Origin: UBA5614 sp034678545
Lineage (GTDB): Bacteria > Cloacimonadota > Cloacimonadia > Cloacimonadales > Cloacimonadaceae
Assembly: GCA_034678545.1 (NCBI GenBank)
Contig: JAXDBS010000021.1
Span: 1 to 11,753, forward strand
Direction of reading: 5' to 3'
DNA length: 11,753 bases
Under the pieces are notes generated by a model that saw nothing but the letters and a program-made list of their open reading frames with translations, was not told where the DNA came from and did not search any database. The number at the start of each line of letters is the position of its first letter. The stretch's first letter is position 1. The position numbers and the translations under genes are program-made. Below are positions 1 through 7,619 of the stretch, piece by piece.

Positions 1-12
1 CCTTGTCCGCAA

Positions 13-2163
13 ATGGATAAGGAAAGCAAAGCTGCCAGGATTTCCCCGCTGGAAACGCCGGTCAAATACCTCAAGGGGATCGGCGAGGTCCGGGCCCGCC
101 ATCTGTCAAAACTGGGGGTCGGAACCGTGGCCGACCTGATGGAGCTGTTCCCCCGCGCCTATATCGAACGGACCCTGAACACCCCCATAGCGGAGTTCCG
201 GGTGGGTCAGCAGGTGGCCTTTACGGCCCAAATCTCGCAGGTGGAAAAACGGATGACGCGCAAGAACCAGTCCCAGCTCAACGCCCTGGTCACCGACGGC
301 AGGAGCTTTCTGACCTGCACCTGGTTCAAGACCTATCCCGGCCTGGAAGAGCAGTTGAAAAAAGGGGCAACCGCCTGGTTCAGCGGAACGGTCAGCGAGT
401 TTCAGAATACCCTCCAGCTCATCCATCCCGACTTTGAGCTGCTGGAGGAGGAGCAGGACGCCGATTTCTGGAAGGAACGCCCCGTTCTTCCTGTCTATCC
501 GCTCTCCGGCACCCTCACCCAGAAAGTGCTCCGCGCCGCAGTCCTGCAGGCATTTTCCCAGTATGCGAACCAACTCGAGGACAACCTTCCGGACGCCCTG
601 GTGGAAAAGCACGGCTTCGAAGCCAGGAAAGACGCCCTGCAGATTATGCACTTCACCTCCCGGCCGGACAGTCTGGAACAGGTCCGGGCCCGCTTTGCCT
701 ATGAGGATTTCTTTTATCAGCAACTGATGTGGGCGCGGCACAACCGCTATCACAATTCCGAAGTGCGCGGCACCGCCTTTGAAAATAAAAAGCTGCTCAC
801 GCGCAGGCTGTATGACCACCTGCCGTTTACGCTGACAAACGCCCAGAAGCGGGTGCTGCAGGAGATCTTTGCCGACATGACCTCGCCCCGCCAGATGAGC
901 CGGCTGCTGCAGGGCGACGTGGGCAGCGGCAAGACCATCGTGACCCTGCTGGCCGCGCTGCTCGCCATCGAGAACGGTTTCCAGGCAGTTCTGATGGCGC
1001 CCACCGAGATCCTGGCGGAGCAGCATCTGCGCAATATTACAGGCTTTTTGGAACACGCCGGATTATCAGGCCAAGGCGTTCAGCCTTCTTCCGCGGATAA
1101 GGCGGGCAGAGTCAATATTTGCCTCCTTAAGGGCGGCGCTTACAAAGGCAAGAAAGAGATGAAGCGGCTCATCGCGGAGGGCGGGATCGGCCTGGTCATC
1201 GGCACCCACGCCCTGCTGCAGGAGGATGTCGGATTCAAGGCCCTGGGTTTCATCTGCGTGGACGAGCAGCACCGCTTCGGCGTGGAACAGCGGTCCCAAC
1301 TCGGACGCAAAAACGGGCACCCCGACCTGCTGTACCTGAGCGCCACACCCATCCCGCGCTCGCTGGCCATGACAGTTTACGGCGACCTCGAGGTCAGCAT
1401 TTTGGACGAGCTGCCGCCCAACCGCAAGCCGGTCAGCACCTTTGTCCGCAACTCCGCCAAGCTTGATTTGGTCTATGCCGAACTGCGCCGCGAACTGGAA
1501 AAAGGGCGCCAGGCCTATGTCGTCTGCCCTTTGATCGAGGAATCGGAAAAGCTGGACCTGCTCTCCGCCCAGACCCTGTTTGAGCACATCAGCAAAAAGG
1601 TGTTCCCTGATTTTAAGGTCGCCCTGCTGCACGGGCGCATGAAAGCCGCCGACAAGGACGCGGCCATGCACGCCTTCCAAAGCGGCGGAATCAGGATCCT
1701 GGTCTCCACCACCGTGATCGAGGTGGGGGTGGATGTGCCCAACGCCACAGTGATGCTGATCGAGCACGCTGAACGCTTCGGTTTGGCGCAGCTGCACCAG
1801 TTGCGGGGCAGGGTGGGGCGCGGCGCTGAACAGTCCTACTGCTTCCTGATCGAACATTTCCCCATTTCCAATGTCGGCCGCGAACGGCTTGCCACCATGA
1901 CCTCCACCACAGACGGATTCGTAATCGCGGAAAAAGATTTGGAGCTGCGAGGCCCGGGCGAGTTCTTCGGCACTGAGCAGAGCGGCATTCCACGCTTCCG
2001 CTTTGCCAACCTCATCCGCGACCAGCATGTCCTGCGCCTGGCACGCAACGACGCCTTCGACCTGGTGGCGGAGGATTTCAGCTTCAGCCTGCCGCAGCAC
2101 GCCATGGTGCGCCGCCAGTTCGATCAGCTCTACGGCAAGAAGGAAATCCTGATGCAATACTGA
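13..2163 (+). CDS. recG: ATP-dependent DNA helicase RecG
   Basis: RecG is a cytoplasmic double-stranded-DNA translocase that remodels stalled replication forks and branch-migrates Holliday junctions and R-loops. The 716-residue product is close to the usual length (E. coli RecG is 693). The N-terminal wedge region opens with the family signature 'TPVKYLKGIGEVRARHL'. Helicase motifs are intact: Walker A GDVGSGKT at residues 301-308, GTHALLQE, DEQH box at 417-420 followed by RFGVEQR, motif III LSATPIPR at 442-449, and motif VI QLHQLRGRVGRG at 593-604. The region after motif VI has the expected 'DLELRGPGEFFGTEQSG' block. The first ATG at 13 is only 12 bases from the edge and the frame is open upstream, so no ribosome-binding site can be checked and the true start could lie further out. 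The N-terminus nevertheless looks complete. No truncation or lost motif is seen. Confidence 0.96.
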   Translation: MDKESKAARISPLETPVKYLKGIGEVRARHLSKLGVGTVADLMELFPRAYIERTLNTPIAEFRVGQQVAFTAQISQVEKRMTRKNQSQLNALVTDGRSFLTCTWFKTYPGLEEQLKKGATAWFSGTVSEFQNTLQLIHPDFELLEEEQDADFWKERPVLPVYPLSGTLTQKVLRAAVLQAFSQYANQLEDNLPDALVEKHGFEARKDALQIMHFTSRPDSLEQVRARFAYEDFFYQQLMWARHNRYHNSEVRGTAFENKKLLTRRLYDHLPFTLTNAQKRVLQEIFADMTSPRQMSRLLQGDVGSGKTIVTLLAALLAIENGFQAVLMAPTEILAEQHLRNITGFLEHAGLSGQGVQPSSADKAGRVNICLLKGGAYKGKKEMKRLIAEGGIGLVIGTHALLQEDVGFKALGFICVDEQHRFGVEQRSQLGRKNGHPDLLYLSATPIPRSLAMTVYGDLEVSILDELPPNRKPVSTFVRNSAKLDLVYAELRRELEKGRQAYVVCPLIEESEKLDLLSAQTLFEHISKKVFPDFKVALLHGRMKAADKDAAMHAFQSGGIRILVSTTVIEVGVDVPNATVMLIEHAERFGLAQLHQLRGRVGRGAEQSYCFLIEHFPISNVGRERLATMTSTTDGFVIAEKDLELRGPGEFFGTEQSGIPRFRFANLIRDQHVLRLARNDAFDLVAEDFSFSLPQHAMVRRQFDQLYGKKEILMQY

Positions 2164-2173
2164 CAGCCTCCGG

Positions 2174-2192
2174 CCTGTGGGTGCCGCACAGG
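2174..2192. other. Small hairpin after recG
   Basis: CCTGTG (2174-2179) and CACAGG (2187-2192) form a 6-bp stem with a 7-base loop, 10 bases after the recG stop. Six A residues follow it instead of a T run, so it is not a classical intrinsic terminator for recG. It may slow or protect the transcript end. Weak evidence. Confidence 0.3.
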
Positions 2193-2205
2193 AAAAAATG
2201 ACTGC

Positions 2206-2233
2206 TTGACAGATGTATCATTCAATATTTCAT
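2206..2233 (+). promoter_or_regulatory. Likely sigma-70 promoter of the NTF2-like gene
   Basis: A perfect -35 hexamer TTGACA (2206-2211) is followed after 16 bases by TTTCAT (2228-2233), which matches the -10 consensus at 4 of 6 positions. Transcription would start near 2240, giving a leader of about 17 bases before the ATG at 2257. The position between two genes on the same strand suggests that the small gene, and perhaps the peptidase gene after it, is transcribed independently of recG. Inferred from hexamers only. Confidence 0.5.
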
Positions 2234-2256
2234 AGCAGCGACCGAGGGAGGTGGAC

Positions 2257-2679
2257 ATGAATGCCCAGATTGTTCTGCATTATATCCGTGCCATCAATGA
2301 AGCGGATGTGGATGCCATCTGTATGCTGATGACGGATGATCATGTCTTTGTGGATTCCCAGAATAACAAGGTGCTGGGAAAAGAGCCCATGCGGCAGGCC
2401 TGGATCGATTTCTACAAGCTCTTTCCGGATTACCACCTGGAGGTCAATGAGATCCTCACCCGCAACGAAGTCGTTATTGTAACCGGACTGGCCAGCGGCA
2501 CCTACAAGAATCTGAAACATGAGGACAAGGACAATTCCTGGATCGTGCCCGCCGCCTGGAAGGCCATCGTCAAGGACGGAAAGGTTGAGCTCTGGCAGAT
2601 CTTTGCTGACATGAGCAAGGCCTACGAGATCGTCAAACGCTACGCCTCCGCCCCCCTTCCTGAGGAGATCGGCCAATAA
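2257..2679 (+). CDS. NTF2/SnoaL-like fold protein
   Basis: A 140-residue cytoplasmic protein with the look of the SnoaL-like/NTF2-like superfamily, whose cone-shaped folds hold enzymes such as polyketide cyclases and ketosteroid isomerases as well as many proteins of unknown role. Family-type features are the N-terminal helices ('YIRAINEADVDAICMLMTDDHVFVDSQ'-like, residues about 8-34), a 'GKEPMRQAWIDFYKLFPDYHLEVNEIL' block, and strands ending in 'WKAIVKDGKVELWQIFADM'. There is no signal peptide. The ATG at 2257 is preferred over an in-frame GTG at 2251 because GGAGG (2247-2251) lies five bases before that ATG and overlaps the GTG. It sits between recG and the M16 peptidase gene. The substrate cannot be told from sequence, and a scaffold or non-enzymatic role is equally possible. 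Confidence 0.8.
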   Translation: MNAQIVLHYIRAINEADVDAICMLMTDDHVFVDSQNNKVLGKEPMRQAWIDFYKLFPDYHLEVNEILTRNEVVIVTGLASGTYKNLKHEDKDNSWIVPAAWKAIVKDGKVELWQIFADMSKAYEIVKRYASAPLPEEIGQ

Positions 2680-2689
2680 GGCCTGCTGA

Positions 2690-2717
2690 TTGCGTCTAAA
2701 TCGATCAGATTTATAAA
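2690..2717 (+). promoter_or_regulatory. Possible promoter of the M16 peptidase gene
   Basis: TTGCGT (2690-2695) and TATAAA (2712-2717) are 16 bases apart. The -10 matches 5 of 6 consensus bases, the -35 only 3 of 6. A start just downstream would leave a very short leader carrying the AGAGGAAAG ribosome-binding site (2719-2727). Read-through from the gene upstream is an alternative. Confidence 0.3.
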
Positions 2718-2731
2718 AAGAGGAAAGATCC

Positions 2732-5542
2732 ATGCGTAATTACCTGTTTCTAATCCTGCTGCTGGCCGGAGCGCTGCTTTCTGCGCAGCCGGCCTTTGAT
2801 CCCGACACCCCGCTACCCGTCGACCCCGAACTTATCACAGGCAAACTGGCCAACGGGCTTACCTATTATATCAAGGTCAACCGGACCCCCGCCAAACGGG
2901 CGGAACTCCGATTGGTGGTCAACATCGGCTCCGTGCATGAGGACGAGGACCAGCAGGGCCTGGCCCATTTCACCGAACACATGGCCTTCAACGGCACCAA
3001 ACACTTTGCCAAGATGGAGCTGGTGGATTACCTGAATTCCATCGGGATGGGCTATGCCGGAGGCCTTAATGCAGGTACGGGTATGGACCAGACGGTTTAT
3101 CAGCTGAAAATCCCGACCGATGATGCTGAGCAGTTCCGCAAGGGCGTCCTCATTCTCAGCGACTGGTCCGGCGGGCTCAGCTTCGATCCGGACGAGATCG
3201 AACGCGAACGCGGCGTGATTATCGAGGAGTGGCGCATGGGCCAGGGCGCGGACCAGCGCATGTATGACACGCAACGCAAGGTGATCTTTGCCGGGTCGCG
3301 CTATGCCGAACGGATGCCCATCGGCAAGCTGGAAGTGCTGCAGAGCTTTGAGCACGACACGATCAGGAGATTTTACCGGGACTGGTACCGGCCCGATCTG
3401 CAGGCTGTAGTGGCGGTGGGGGATTTTGATCCCACCATGGTCGAGAATCTGATCAAAGAATACTTCGGACCTATCCCTTTGGTGGAAAATCCGCGCGAGT
3501 GCGTACTTTACGACGTACCTGACCACATAGAGCCCAAAGCGGTTGTCGCTTCCGATCCGGAAGCCTCCTCTTCAGATATCCAGATCACCTGGAAGCACGA
3601 CATCACACCCAATTCGACTTTCAGTGACTACCGCGCCACCCTGGTCACCAACCTTTACACCCAGATGCTCAACCAGCGCCTGCAGGAACTCACCCAGCAG
3701 GCGGAACCGCCCTTTTCGATGGCGTATAACTTCAAGTACAACATGGTGCGCAGCAAAGCCACCTACGCCATGGTGGGCATCGTTCCGGACACCGGCATCC
3801 TCAATGGCTGCCGCGTTCTGCTCACAGAAGCTGAAAGGATCAAACAGTACGGTTTCACCCAATCCGAGCTGGACCGCGCCAAGCAGACCGCCCTGCGCAA
3901 CAATGAACGCATGCTGGCAGAAAAGGACAAGCAGGAATCCAACCGCCTGGTCTGGCGCTATGTCATGGCCTACACTTACGGCAATCCCGTGATGAGTATC
4001 GAGCAGAATGTCGCCTTGAACAGCGCTCTCTACGACGGAATCACTTTGGATGACGTGAACCGCATGGCTCTGGAGTTGGTCAAGGATGAGAACATGGTGA
4101 TAACGGCTTCCGCGCCGCAGAAGGAGGGGCTGGTCCTGCCCACGGAAGCGCAGCTGCTGGCTTTGGTCGAAGAGGTCAGCCAGTCCACGATCGAACCATA
4201 TCAGGACGAGGTCAGCGAAGAGGAACTGTTCAGCGCCAGCCTGAAGCCCGGCAGGATTGTCAGGGAGAAGAAGCTGAAGAAAGTCGGGATCCGGCAGTGG
4301 ACGCTGAGTAACGGGATCACAGTGCTGGCCAGGCCCACCGATTTCAAGAATGACGAGATTCTGCTGCGCGCCTTCAGCCCTGGCGGGACCTCCCTCTACA
4401 GCCTGGAAGACCTGTTCGAGGCGCAGGAATCCGCCTCCCTCGTCGCCCAAAGCGGCGTCGGCAGCTTTGACCAATCCGCCCTGGACAAGAAGCTGGCCGG
4501 CAAGATCGTCAGGGTGGAACCTTATGTGGAAAACCAGCGGGAAGGCTTTACGGGCAACTGTTCGCCCGCCGATCTGGAGACCCTGTTCCAACTGATCTAT
4601 CTTTATGCCACCCAACCCCGCCTGGACGAGGAAAGCTTCACCAGCGGCATCGCCAAGCAGAAAGCCTGGCTGGAAAACCAAAGGCTGGATCCCCAGTCCG
4701 TCTTTTTCGATTCCCTGTCAGCTTTCCTGTATGACAACCATCCCCGCGCCCGCACCCTCAGGGTGGAGGACCTGCCCGGCCTCGACCGGGAGCGGACCCT
4801 GCAGATCTACAGGGAACGCTTTGCCGACTTCAGCGATTTCACTTTCATCTTTGTGGGCAGCTTTGACCTGAAGCAGTTGAAACAGCTATGCGCCAGATAC
4901 CTGGCCAATCTTCCGGCCCATGGCCTCAGGGAACAGGTTGCCGATGACGGGATGCGCTACACCGCCGGCATCAAGACCATGACCATAAACCGCGGCCGGG
5001 ACCAGAAAAGCGTGGTCAGCCTCGGCCTGTCCGGCAGCTGCCTGATCTCATCCCAGACCCGGGAAGAACTGCGTAACCTCACTTTCCTGATGGACGAAAA
5101 GCTGCGCGAGAATATCCGCGAAAGCCGCAGCGGCGTCTATTTTGTCGGGGCCTGGGACTACTTGTCCAAACATCCCGAGCCCACCTACCAGATCAGCATT
5201 TACATGCAGTGCGCGCCGGACCGGGTTACGGAACTGACCGATGCAGTCGTCGTCACTCTGGACAGCCTCAAGGCCGGCCTCTTCACGCAGAAGTACGCCA
5301 ATGTGGTCAAAGTGACCCGCCAGAAACGTTTTGAGACAGATGTCCGCGACAACCGCTGGTGGCTGAGCACGATCGTTGACTATGCCTGGAACGGCTTTCC
5401 CCTCAAGGGCCTGCTCGACGAACGCAAGCAGGTCGGAAAGCTTGATCTGACCAAGCTCCAGGCGATCGCCCGCAAGTATCCGATCCATGATGCCAGCCTG
5501 GTGACAGGCATTCTCTATCCGGCCCCTCAGTATCAGGAATGA
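2732..5542 (+). CDS. Secreted zinc metallopeptidase, family M16 (PqqL-like)
   Basis: A 936-residue two-lobed peptidase of the pitrilysin/insulinase family (M16), close in length and layout to PqqL-type proteins. Such enzymes enclose and cut peptides between two halves. Residues 1-18 form a signal peptide (basic start, Leu-rich core, cleavage near LLSA|QP), so it should act in the periplasm or at the envelope. The N-terminal half has the inverted zinc motif HFTEH at 79-83 (ligands H79 and H83, base E82). E159, 76 positions after H83 in ERERGVIIEEWR, is the probable third ligand. The C-terminal half begins near residue 520 with 'WTLSNGITVLARPTDFKNDEI' and lacks HxxEH, as expected for the inactive lobe; it continues with GNCSPADLETLFQLIYLYAT and FTFIFVGSFD blocks. 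The start is supported by AGGA seven bases upstream. All key residues are present. Exact substrate unknown. Confidence 0.93.
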   Translation: MRNYLFLILLLAGALLSAQPAFDPDTPLPVDPELITGKLANGLTYYIKVNRTPAKRAELRLVVNIGSVHEDEDQQGLAHFTEHMAFNGTKHFAKMELVDYLNSIGMGYAGGLNAGTGMDQTVYQLKIPTDDAEQFRKGVLILSDWSGGLSFDPDEIERERGVIIEEWRMGQGADQRMYDTQRKVIFAGSRYAERMPIGKLEVLQSFEHDTIRRFYRDWYRPDLQAVVAVGDFDPTMVENLIKEYFGPIPLVENPRECVLYDVPDHIEPKAVVASDPEASSSDIQITWKHDITPNSTFSDYRATLVTNLYTQMLNQRLQELTQQAEPPFSMAYNFKYNMVRSKATYAMVGIVPDTGILNGCRVLLTEAERIKQYGFTQSELDRAKQTALRNNERMLAEKDKQESNRLVWRYVMAYTYGNPVMSIEQNVALNSALYDGITLDDVNRMALELVKDENMVITASAPQKEGLVLPTEAQLLALVEEVSQSTIEPYQDEVSEEELFSASLKPGRIVREKKLKKVGIRQWTLSNGITVLARPTDFKNDEILLRAFSPGGTSLYSLEDLFEAQESASLVAQSGVGSFDQSALDKKLAGKIVRVEPYVENQREGFTGNCSPADLETLFQLIYLYATQPRLDEESFTSGIAKQKAWLENQRLDPQSVFFDSLSAFLYDNHPRARTLRVEDLPGLDRERTLQIYRERFADFSDFTFIFVGSFDLKQLKQLCARYLANLPAHGLREQVADDGMRYTAGIKTMTINRGRDQKSVVSLGLSGSCLISSQTREELRNLTFLMDEKLRENIRESRSGVYFVGAWDYLSKHPEPTYQISIYMQCAPDRVTELTDAVVVTLDSLKAGLFTQKYANVVKVTRQKRFETDVRDNRWWLSTIVDYAWNGFPLKGLLDERKQVGKLDLTKLQAIARKYPIHDASLVTGILYPAPQYQE

Positions 5543-5559
5543 CTTGTAACAGACTGGTG

Positions 5560-5600
5560 TTCCTGCGCAGGCAGAGCCTGTTCTCGACCTGATCGGGGAA
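5560..5600 (+). repeat. Dispersed repeat R1, copy A
   Basis: A 41-base element starting TTCCTGCGCAGG and ending GATCGGGGAA. Its reverse complement recurs at 7620-7660 with 39 of 41 bases identical; the two differences are T/C and C/T transitions. It contains the palindrome CCTGCGCAGG and a small hairpin CAGGC-AGA-GCCTG. It begins 17 bases after the peptidase stop codon. It resembles short palindromic intergenic repeats of REP type, but no transposase is nearby. Confidence 0.85.
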
Positions 5601-5735
5601 CTCCAGCCTTTTTTATCGATTCCAGCCCGCCACCCCTTTTGGGTATGGGGCTCTGCTCCATGCCCCCGGTCCATCAGTTATCATTTCATGCGCGATCGGG
5701 ATTCCATTTCGCTGTCATCCAAAAAACATAACGAT

Positions 5736-5787
5736 GGATGCCCCCGTCTTTCGCATCGAATTGCACAGACGAGGCGTCTGTTCTTAC
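5736..5787 (+). repeat. Dispersed repeat R2, copy A
   Basis: A 52-base element whose reverse complement matches 7730-7781 at 44 of 52 positions by hand alignment. Its core is a hairpin CAGACG-AGG-CGTCTG (5766-5780) with a conserved CGAATTG flank. Differences cluster outside the stem, as if the hairpin were the conserved part. Confidence 0.8.
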
Positions 5788-5961
5788 GGTTCCAGCAGCC
5801 CCGCGCGGGCGTAATCCGGACAGAGTATGGTTTGTAAGTCAAAAACGGGGAAAATTCTGACTTCATTCGATTGATTCTTGCGTCTTTGTCTTATGTGTTT
5901 GCTGCGCCTCTTGCGTTAAGAGTAAATCCCTTTTGAACCTTTATGATTACTCCAACCAGGC

Positions 5962-6351
5962 TCAGTTCAGATAATACTCCCGCAGCTTTTCCACCCCGCG
6001 TCTGACCAGACTGTTGCGCAAGCCCTTCTTATAGCGAGGGATCACATGCAGGTGGAAGTGGGGGATGGACTGACCCGCGACGCTTCCGCAGTTGGCGCCG
6101 ATGTTATAGCCGTCCGGTTTGTACTTGCTTTCCAGCAGGGATTTGACCTGGTGCAGGATATCCCGCAGTTCGGCAAATTCCTCCGGGCTGAGGTCAAAGA
6201 CGTTTTCAGCGTGCCGGATGGAGATGATCAGCATGTGCCCGGGCTAAACGGGGTGTTTGTCATGGATGGCGGCAAAGGCTCTGCCGCTCAGGACGATCCT
6301 GTCCGGCGGCACGTTGCAGAACACGCAGGCAGGATTCTTGGTTCCAGTCAA
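5962..6351 (-). pseudogene. HIT-family protein gene with an in-frame TAG
   Basis: HIT (histidine-triad) proteins are small nucleotide hydrolases or transferases acting on AMP-linked substrates. Read from a TTG at 6351-6349, the minus-strand frame gives about 129 codons of a whole HIT domain: a CxxC near the start (C9, C12), 'RAFAAIHDKHPV', then a TAG at codon 36 (6246-6244), then 'PGHMLIISIRH', and the catalytic triad HFHLHV (H98, H100, H102) in 'AGQSIPHFHLHVIPR'. The stop falls exactly where the family motif PVSPGH has its serine, so one base change (T at 6245 in place of G, plus strand) converts TCG to TAG. The rest of the frame is undamaged. No ATG is available upstream and no clear ribosome-binding site is seen for the TTG. 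An ATG at 6234 could give a 90-residue C-terminal piece with the triad, but it also lacks a Shine-Dalgarno sequence. Alternatives are a recent null mutation, suppression, or an assembly error. It is the last gene of a three-gene operon, 25 bases after the barrel gene. Confidence 0.8.
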
Positions 6352-6376
6352 TATAACTGAGTCCGGATTATTGCTG

Positions 6377-7039
6377 TTAGAACAGCACCGTAGCCTTCAG
6401 CAGGGGCAGCATGTATACGCCTTCCATTTCGCTCAGGAGGCGGAAGCCGCCGATGTCCCAACTCATCTTCTGGCCCCGGAAGCGCACGCCCAGCGTGAAC
6501 ACGCCGTTGCCTTCCTCATCCATGAACTGAGTGGTGCTGAGCAGTTCGCTGATCAGGGAAACGCGGTCCGAGAGTTTGACAATGCCGCCCAGCATGACGC
6601 CCGCGGCGCTGGAGACGTCCTCAAAGTCAAACAGCCACATCAGAGCGCCGTGCCCGCTCACCTTATCGTTGCCCACACTGACCACGTTGCCGAACATCCC
6701 GCCCTTGAGCTCGATGTTATAACTCAGCAGGGCGGCGCTTTGCACCAGGTCGCCGCGGTACCAGTTCTGTTTTGCGCCCAGGGTAAAGGTTTTGAACATG
6801 TCGGCCGTGAAGGGGAAAACCATCCCGGCGCTGAGGTGCGTGCGGTCCGTCGCGCCGTAGGCATACTGGAGCACGACCAGCTCATAATCAGTGAAGGTAT
6901 GCCCGCCCTTGGGCATGGTGTAGGCCGTCGGCATCACCATCAGGGACTGGTCGGCCGCCAGGAACTGCCTGTCATAGGACTGCGCCTGCAGCGCCAGAGC
7001 GGCTGTCAGCAACAGGAGCGTGAGCGTGAATGCTTTCAT
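6377..7039 (-). CDS. Outer-membrane beta-barrel-like protein
   Basis: A 220-residue exported protein I cannot name. Residues 1-19 are a signal peptide (MKAF start, Leu-rich core, cleavage near ALQA|Q). The remainder reads as alternating amphipathic strands with Gly/Asp/Asn turns, for example 'HLSAGMVFPFTADMFKTF', 'AAGVMLGGIVKLSDRVSLI' and 'VFTLGVRFRGQKMSWDIGGFRLL', and the chain ends in Phe (KATVLF). A terminal aromatic residue on a last strand is the usual recognition signal for outer-membrane barrel insertion. The start is supported by GAGGAA about five bases upstream, inside the end of the PAS gene. Its ATG overlaps that gene's TGA by four bases (ATGA), which implies translational coupling. 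Function is unknown; a structural or transport role in the outer membrane is inference. Confidence 0.75.
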   Translation of the reverse strand: MKAFTLTLLLLTAALALQAQSYDRQFLAADQSLMVMPTAYTMPKGGHTFTDYELVVLQYAYGATDRTHLSAGMVFPFTADMFKTFTLGAKQNWYRGDLVQSAALLSYNIELKGGMFGNVVSVGNDKVSGHGALMWLFDFEDVSSAAGVMLGGIVKLSDRVSLISELLSTTQFMDEEGNGVFTLGVRFRGQKMSWDIGGFRLLSEMEGVYMLPLLKATVLF

Positions 7040-7416
7040 TTTTCCTCGCTTGCTTTGGTCAAAGGTTCGACTACGGATTTGTTGTCTGCCTGTTTGGGCA
7101 GGAAGACGTGCACCTTGGCCGCGTGAGCGGCGTCCAGGGGAATGGTCAGATAAAAGAAATTGTGGTTGCCGAAATCGAGGTAGCCTCTCACCCGTTTGCC
7201 TTCCTTCAGGGAAAGCTCCAGCGGGCAGTTGTCATGCGCAGAGGGGCTGCCCAGGGCTTCATAGCATTTCATCCCCGCCAGGTTGTCGCCCTTGCCGATA
7301 TCCTTGGCAAACTTCTCATTGTGCCACACGATCCTGTTTTCAGCATCAAGGATCATGACCGACAGGAAGGGCGAATTCACCAGTTCTTTCCCCAGTTTGG
7401 TCAGCAGTTCGTCCAT
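7036..7416 (-). CDS. Stand-alone PAS-domain protein
   Basis: A 126-residue soluble protein that is essentially one PAS domain (residues about 12-100), the fold used to sense small molecules, redox state or partners. Recognisable pieces are 'PFLSVMILDAENRIVWHNEKFAKDIG' (first strands and helix), 'LAGMKCYEALG' and 'GYLDFGNHNFFYLTIPLD' (last strands). Two cysteines, C51 in KCYE and C64 in NCPLE, sit where many PAS domains carry a Cys pair; a bound cofactor is possible but not shown. No kinase, DNA-binding or cyclase domain is attached, and the last 25 residues are charged and probably disordered. There is no signal peptide. Start ATG 7416-7414 is preceded by GAGG nine bases upstream. It is the first gene of the minus-strand operon and overlaps the outer-membrane protein gene by four bases. 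Confidence 0.8.
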   Translation of the reverse strand: MDELLTKLGKELVNSPFLSVMILDAENRIVWHNEKFAKDIGKGDNLAGMKCYEALGSPSAHDNCPLELSLKEGKRVRGYLDFGNHNFFYLTIPLDAAHAAKVHVFLPKQADNKSVVEPLTKASEEK

Positions 7417-7467
7417 CGGGTGCCGCCTCGTCTTGAATATTGTTTTTTGCTGTTTGGTGATATTTTC

Positions 7468-7496
7468 TTAATTGCCATAATCCCTCAGCCTGTCAA
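7468..7496 (-). promoter_or_regulatory. Candidate promoter of the PAS operon
   Basis: On the minus strand, TTGACA (7496-7491) is followed after 17 bases by AATTAA (7473-7468), a -10 with only 3 of 6 consensus matches. The implied start lies roughly 45 bases before the PAS start codon. The perfect -35 and correct position argue for it; the poor -10 argues against. Confidence 0.35.
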
Positions 7497-7561
7497 TGGA
7501 AAAAAACGCATGCGCACCCCAGCGTGTCTTGAACGAGGATGCGGACGGGTTTTAAATTGGA

Positions 7562-7614
7562 TACCGGCCTGCGCCGGTAAGGCGAATCCTGTTTCGCTAA
7601 GTCAAGAAAACAGG
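7562..7614. repeat. Tandem hairpins in intergenic DNA
   Basis: Two stems in succession. TACCGGC-CTGC-GCCGGTA (7562-7579) is a perfect 7-bp stem. CCTGTTT (7588-7594) pairs with AAACAGG (7608-7614) across a 13-base loop, and three more pairs outside it (AAT with ATT) are possible with a two-base bulge. They run directly into repeat R1 copy B, which has its own hairpin CAGGC-TCT-GCCTG (7640-7652). The look is that of a composite palindromic intergenic element. Confidence 0.6.
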
Positions 7615-7619
7615 CGGAT

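Larger units (their letters stand above)
5543..5961. other. Convergent intergenic region with dispersed repeats
   Basis: About 420 bases with no gene between the 3' ends of the M16 peptidase gene and the minus-strand operon. It contains repeat R1 (5560-5600), GGGGC/GCCCC arms (5647-5651 and 5662-5666), repeat R2 (5736-5787), a perfect palindrome CCCGCGCGGG (5800-5809), and a T/G-rich stretch with two CTTGCGT copies (5877-5883, 5910-5916). A T6 run at 5609-5614 follows the R1 hairpin at a distance too great for a normal intrinsic terminator. I see no tRNA or convincing small gene here. Confidence 0.75.

Noticed and set aside
106..2157. Long minus-strand open frames opposite recG (106-1056 and 1066-2157)
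   Set aside because: They are shadows of a strongly conserved helicase gene in GC-rich DNA and have no recognisable domain or plausible composition.
2813..4681. Minus-strand open frames opposite the M16 peptidase gene
   Set aside because: The plus strand encodes a complete peptidase with intact motifs; the opposite frames show no family features.
5681..5866. A 61-codon minus-strand frame in the convergent intergenic region
   Set aside because: It runs through repeat R2 and the CCCGCGCGGG palindrome, lacks a clear ribosome-binding site and has an Arg/Cys-rich composition typical of translated repeats.
6244..6246. Pyrrolysine or general amber recoding in the HIT gene
   Set aside because: The family has Ser at this site with no catalytic need for an unusual residue, and TAG is used as a normal stop at 11134-11136; a mutation or sequence error is simpler.
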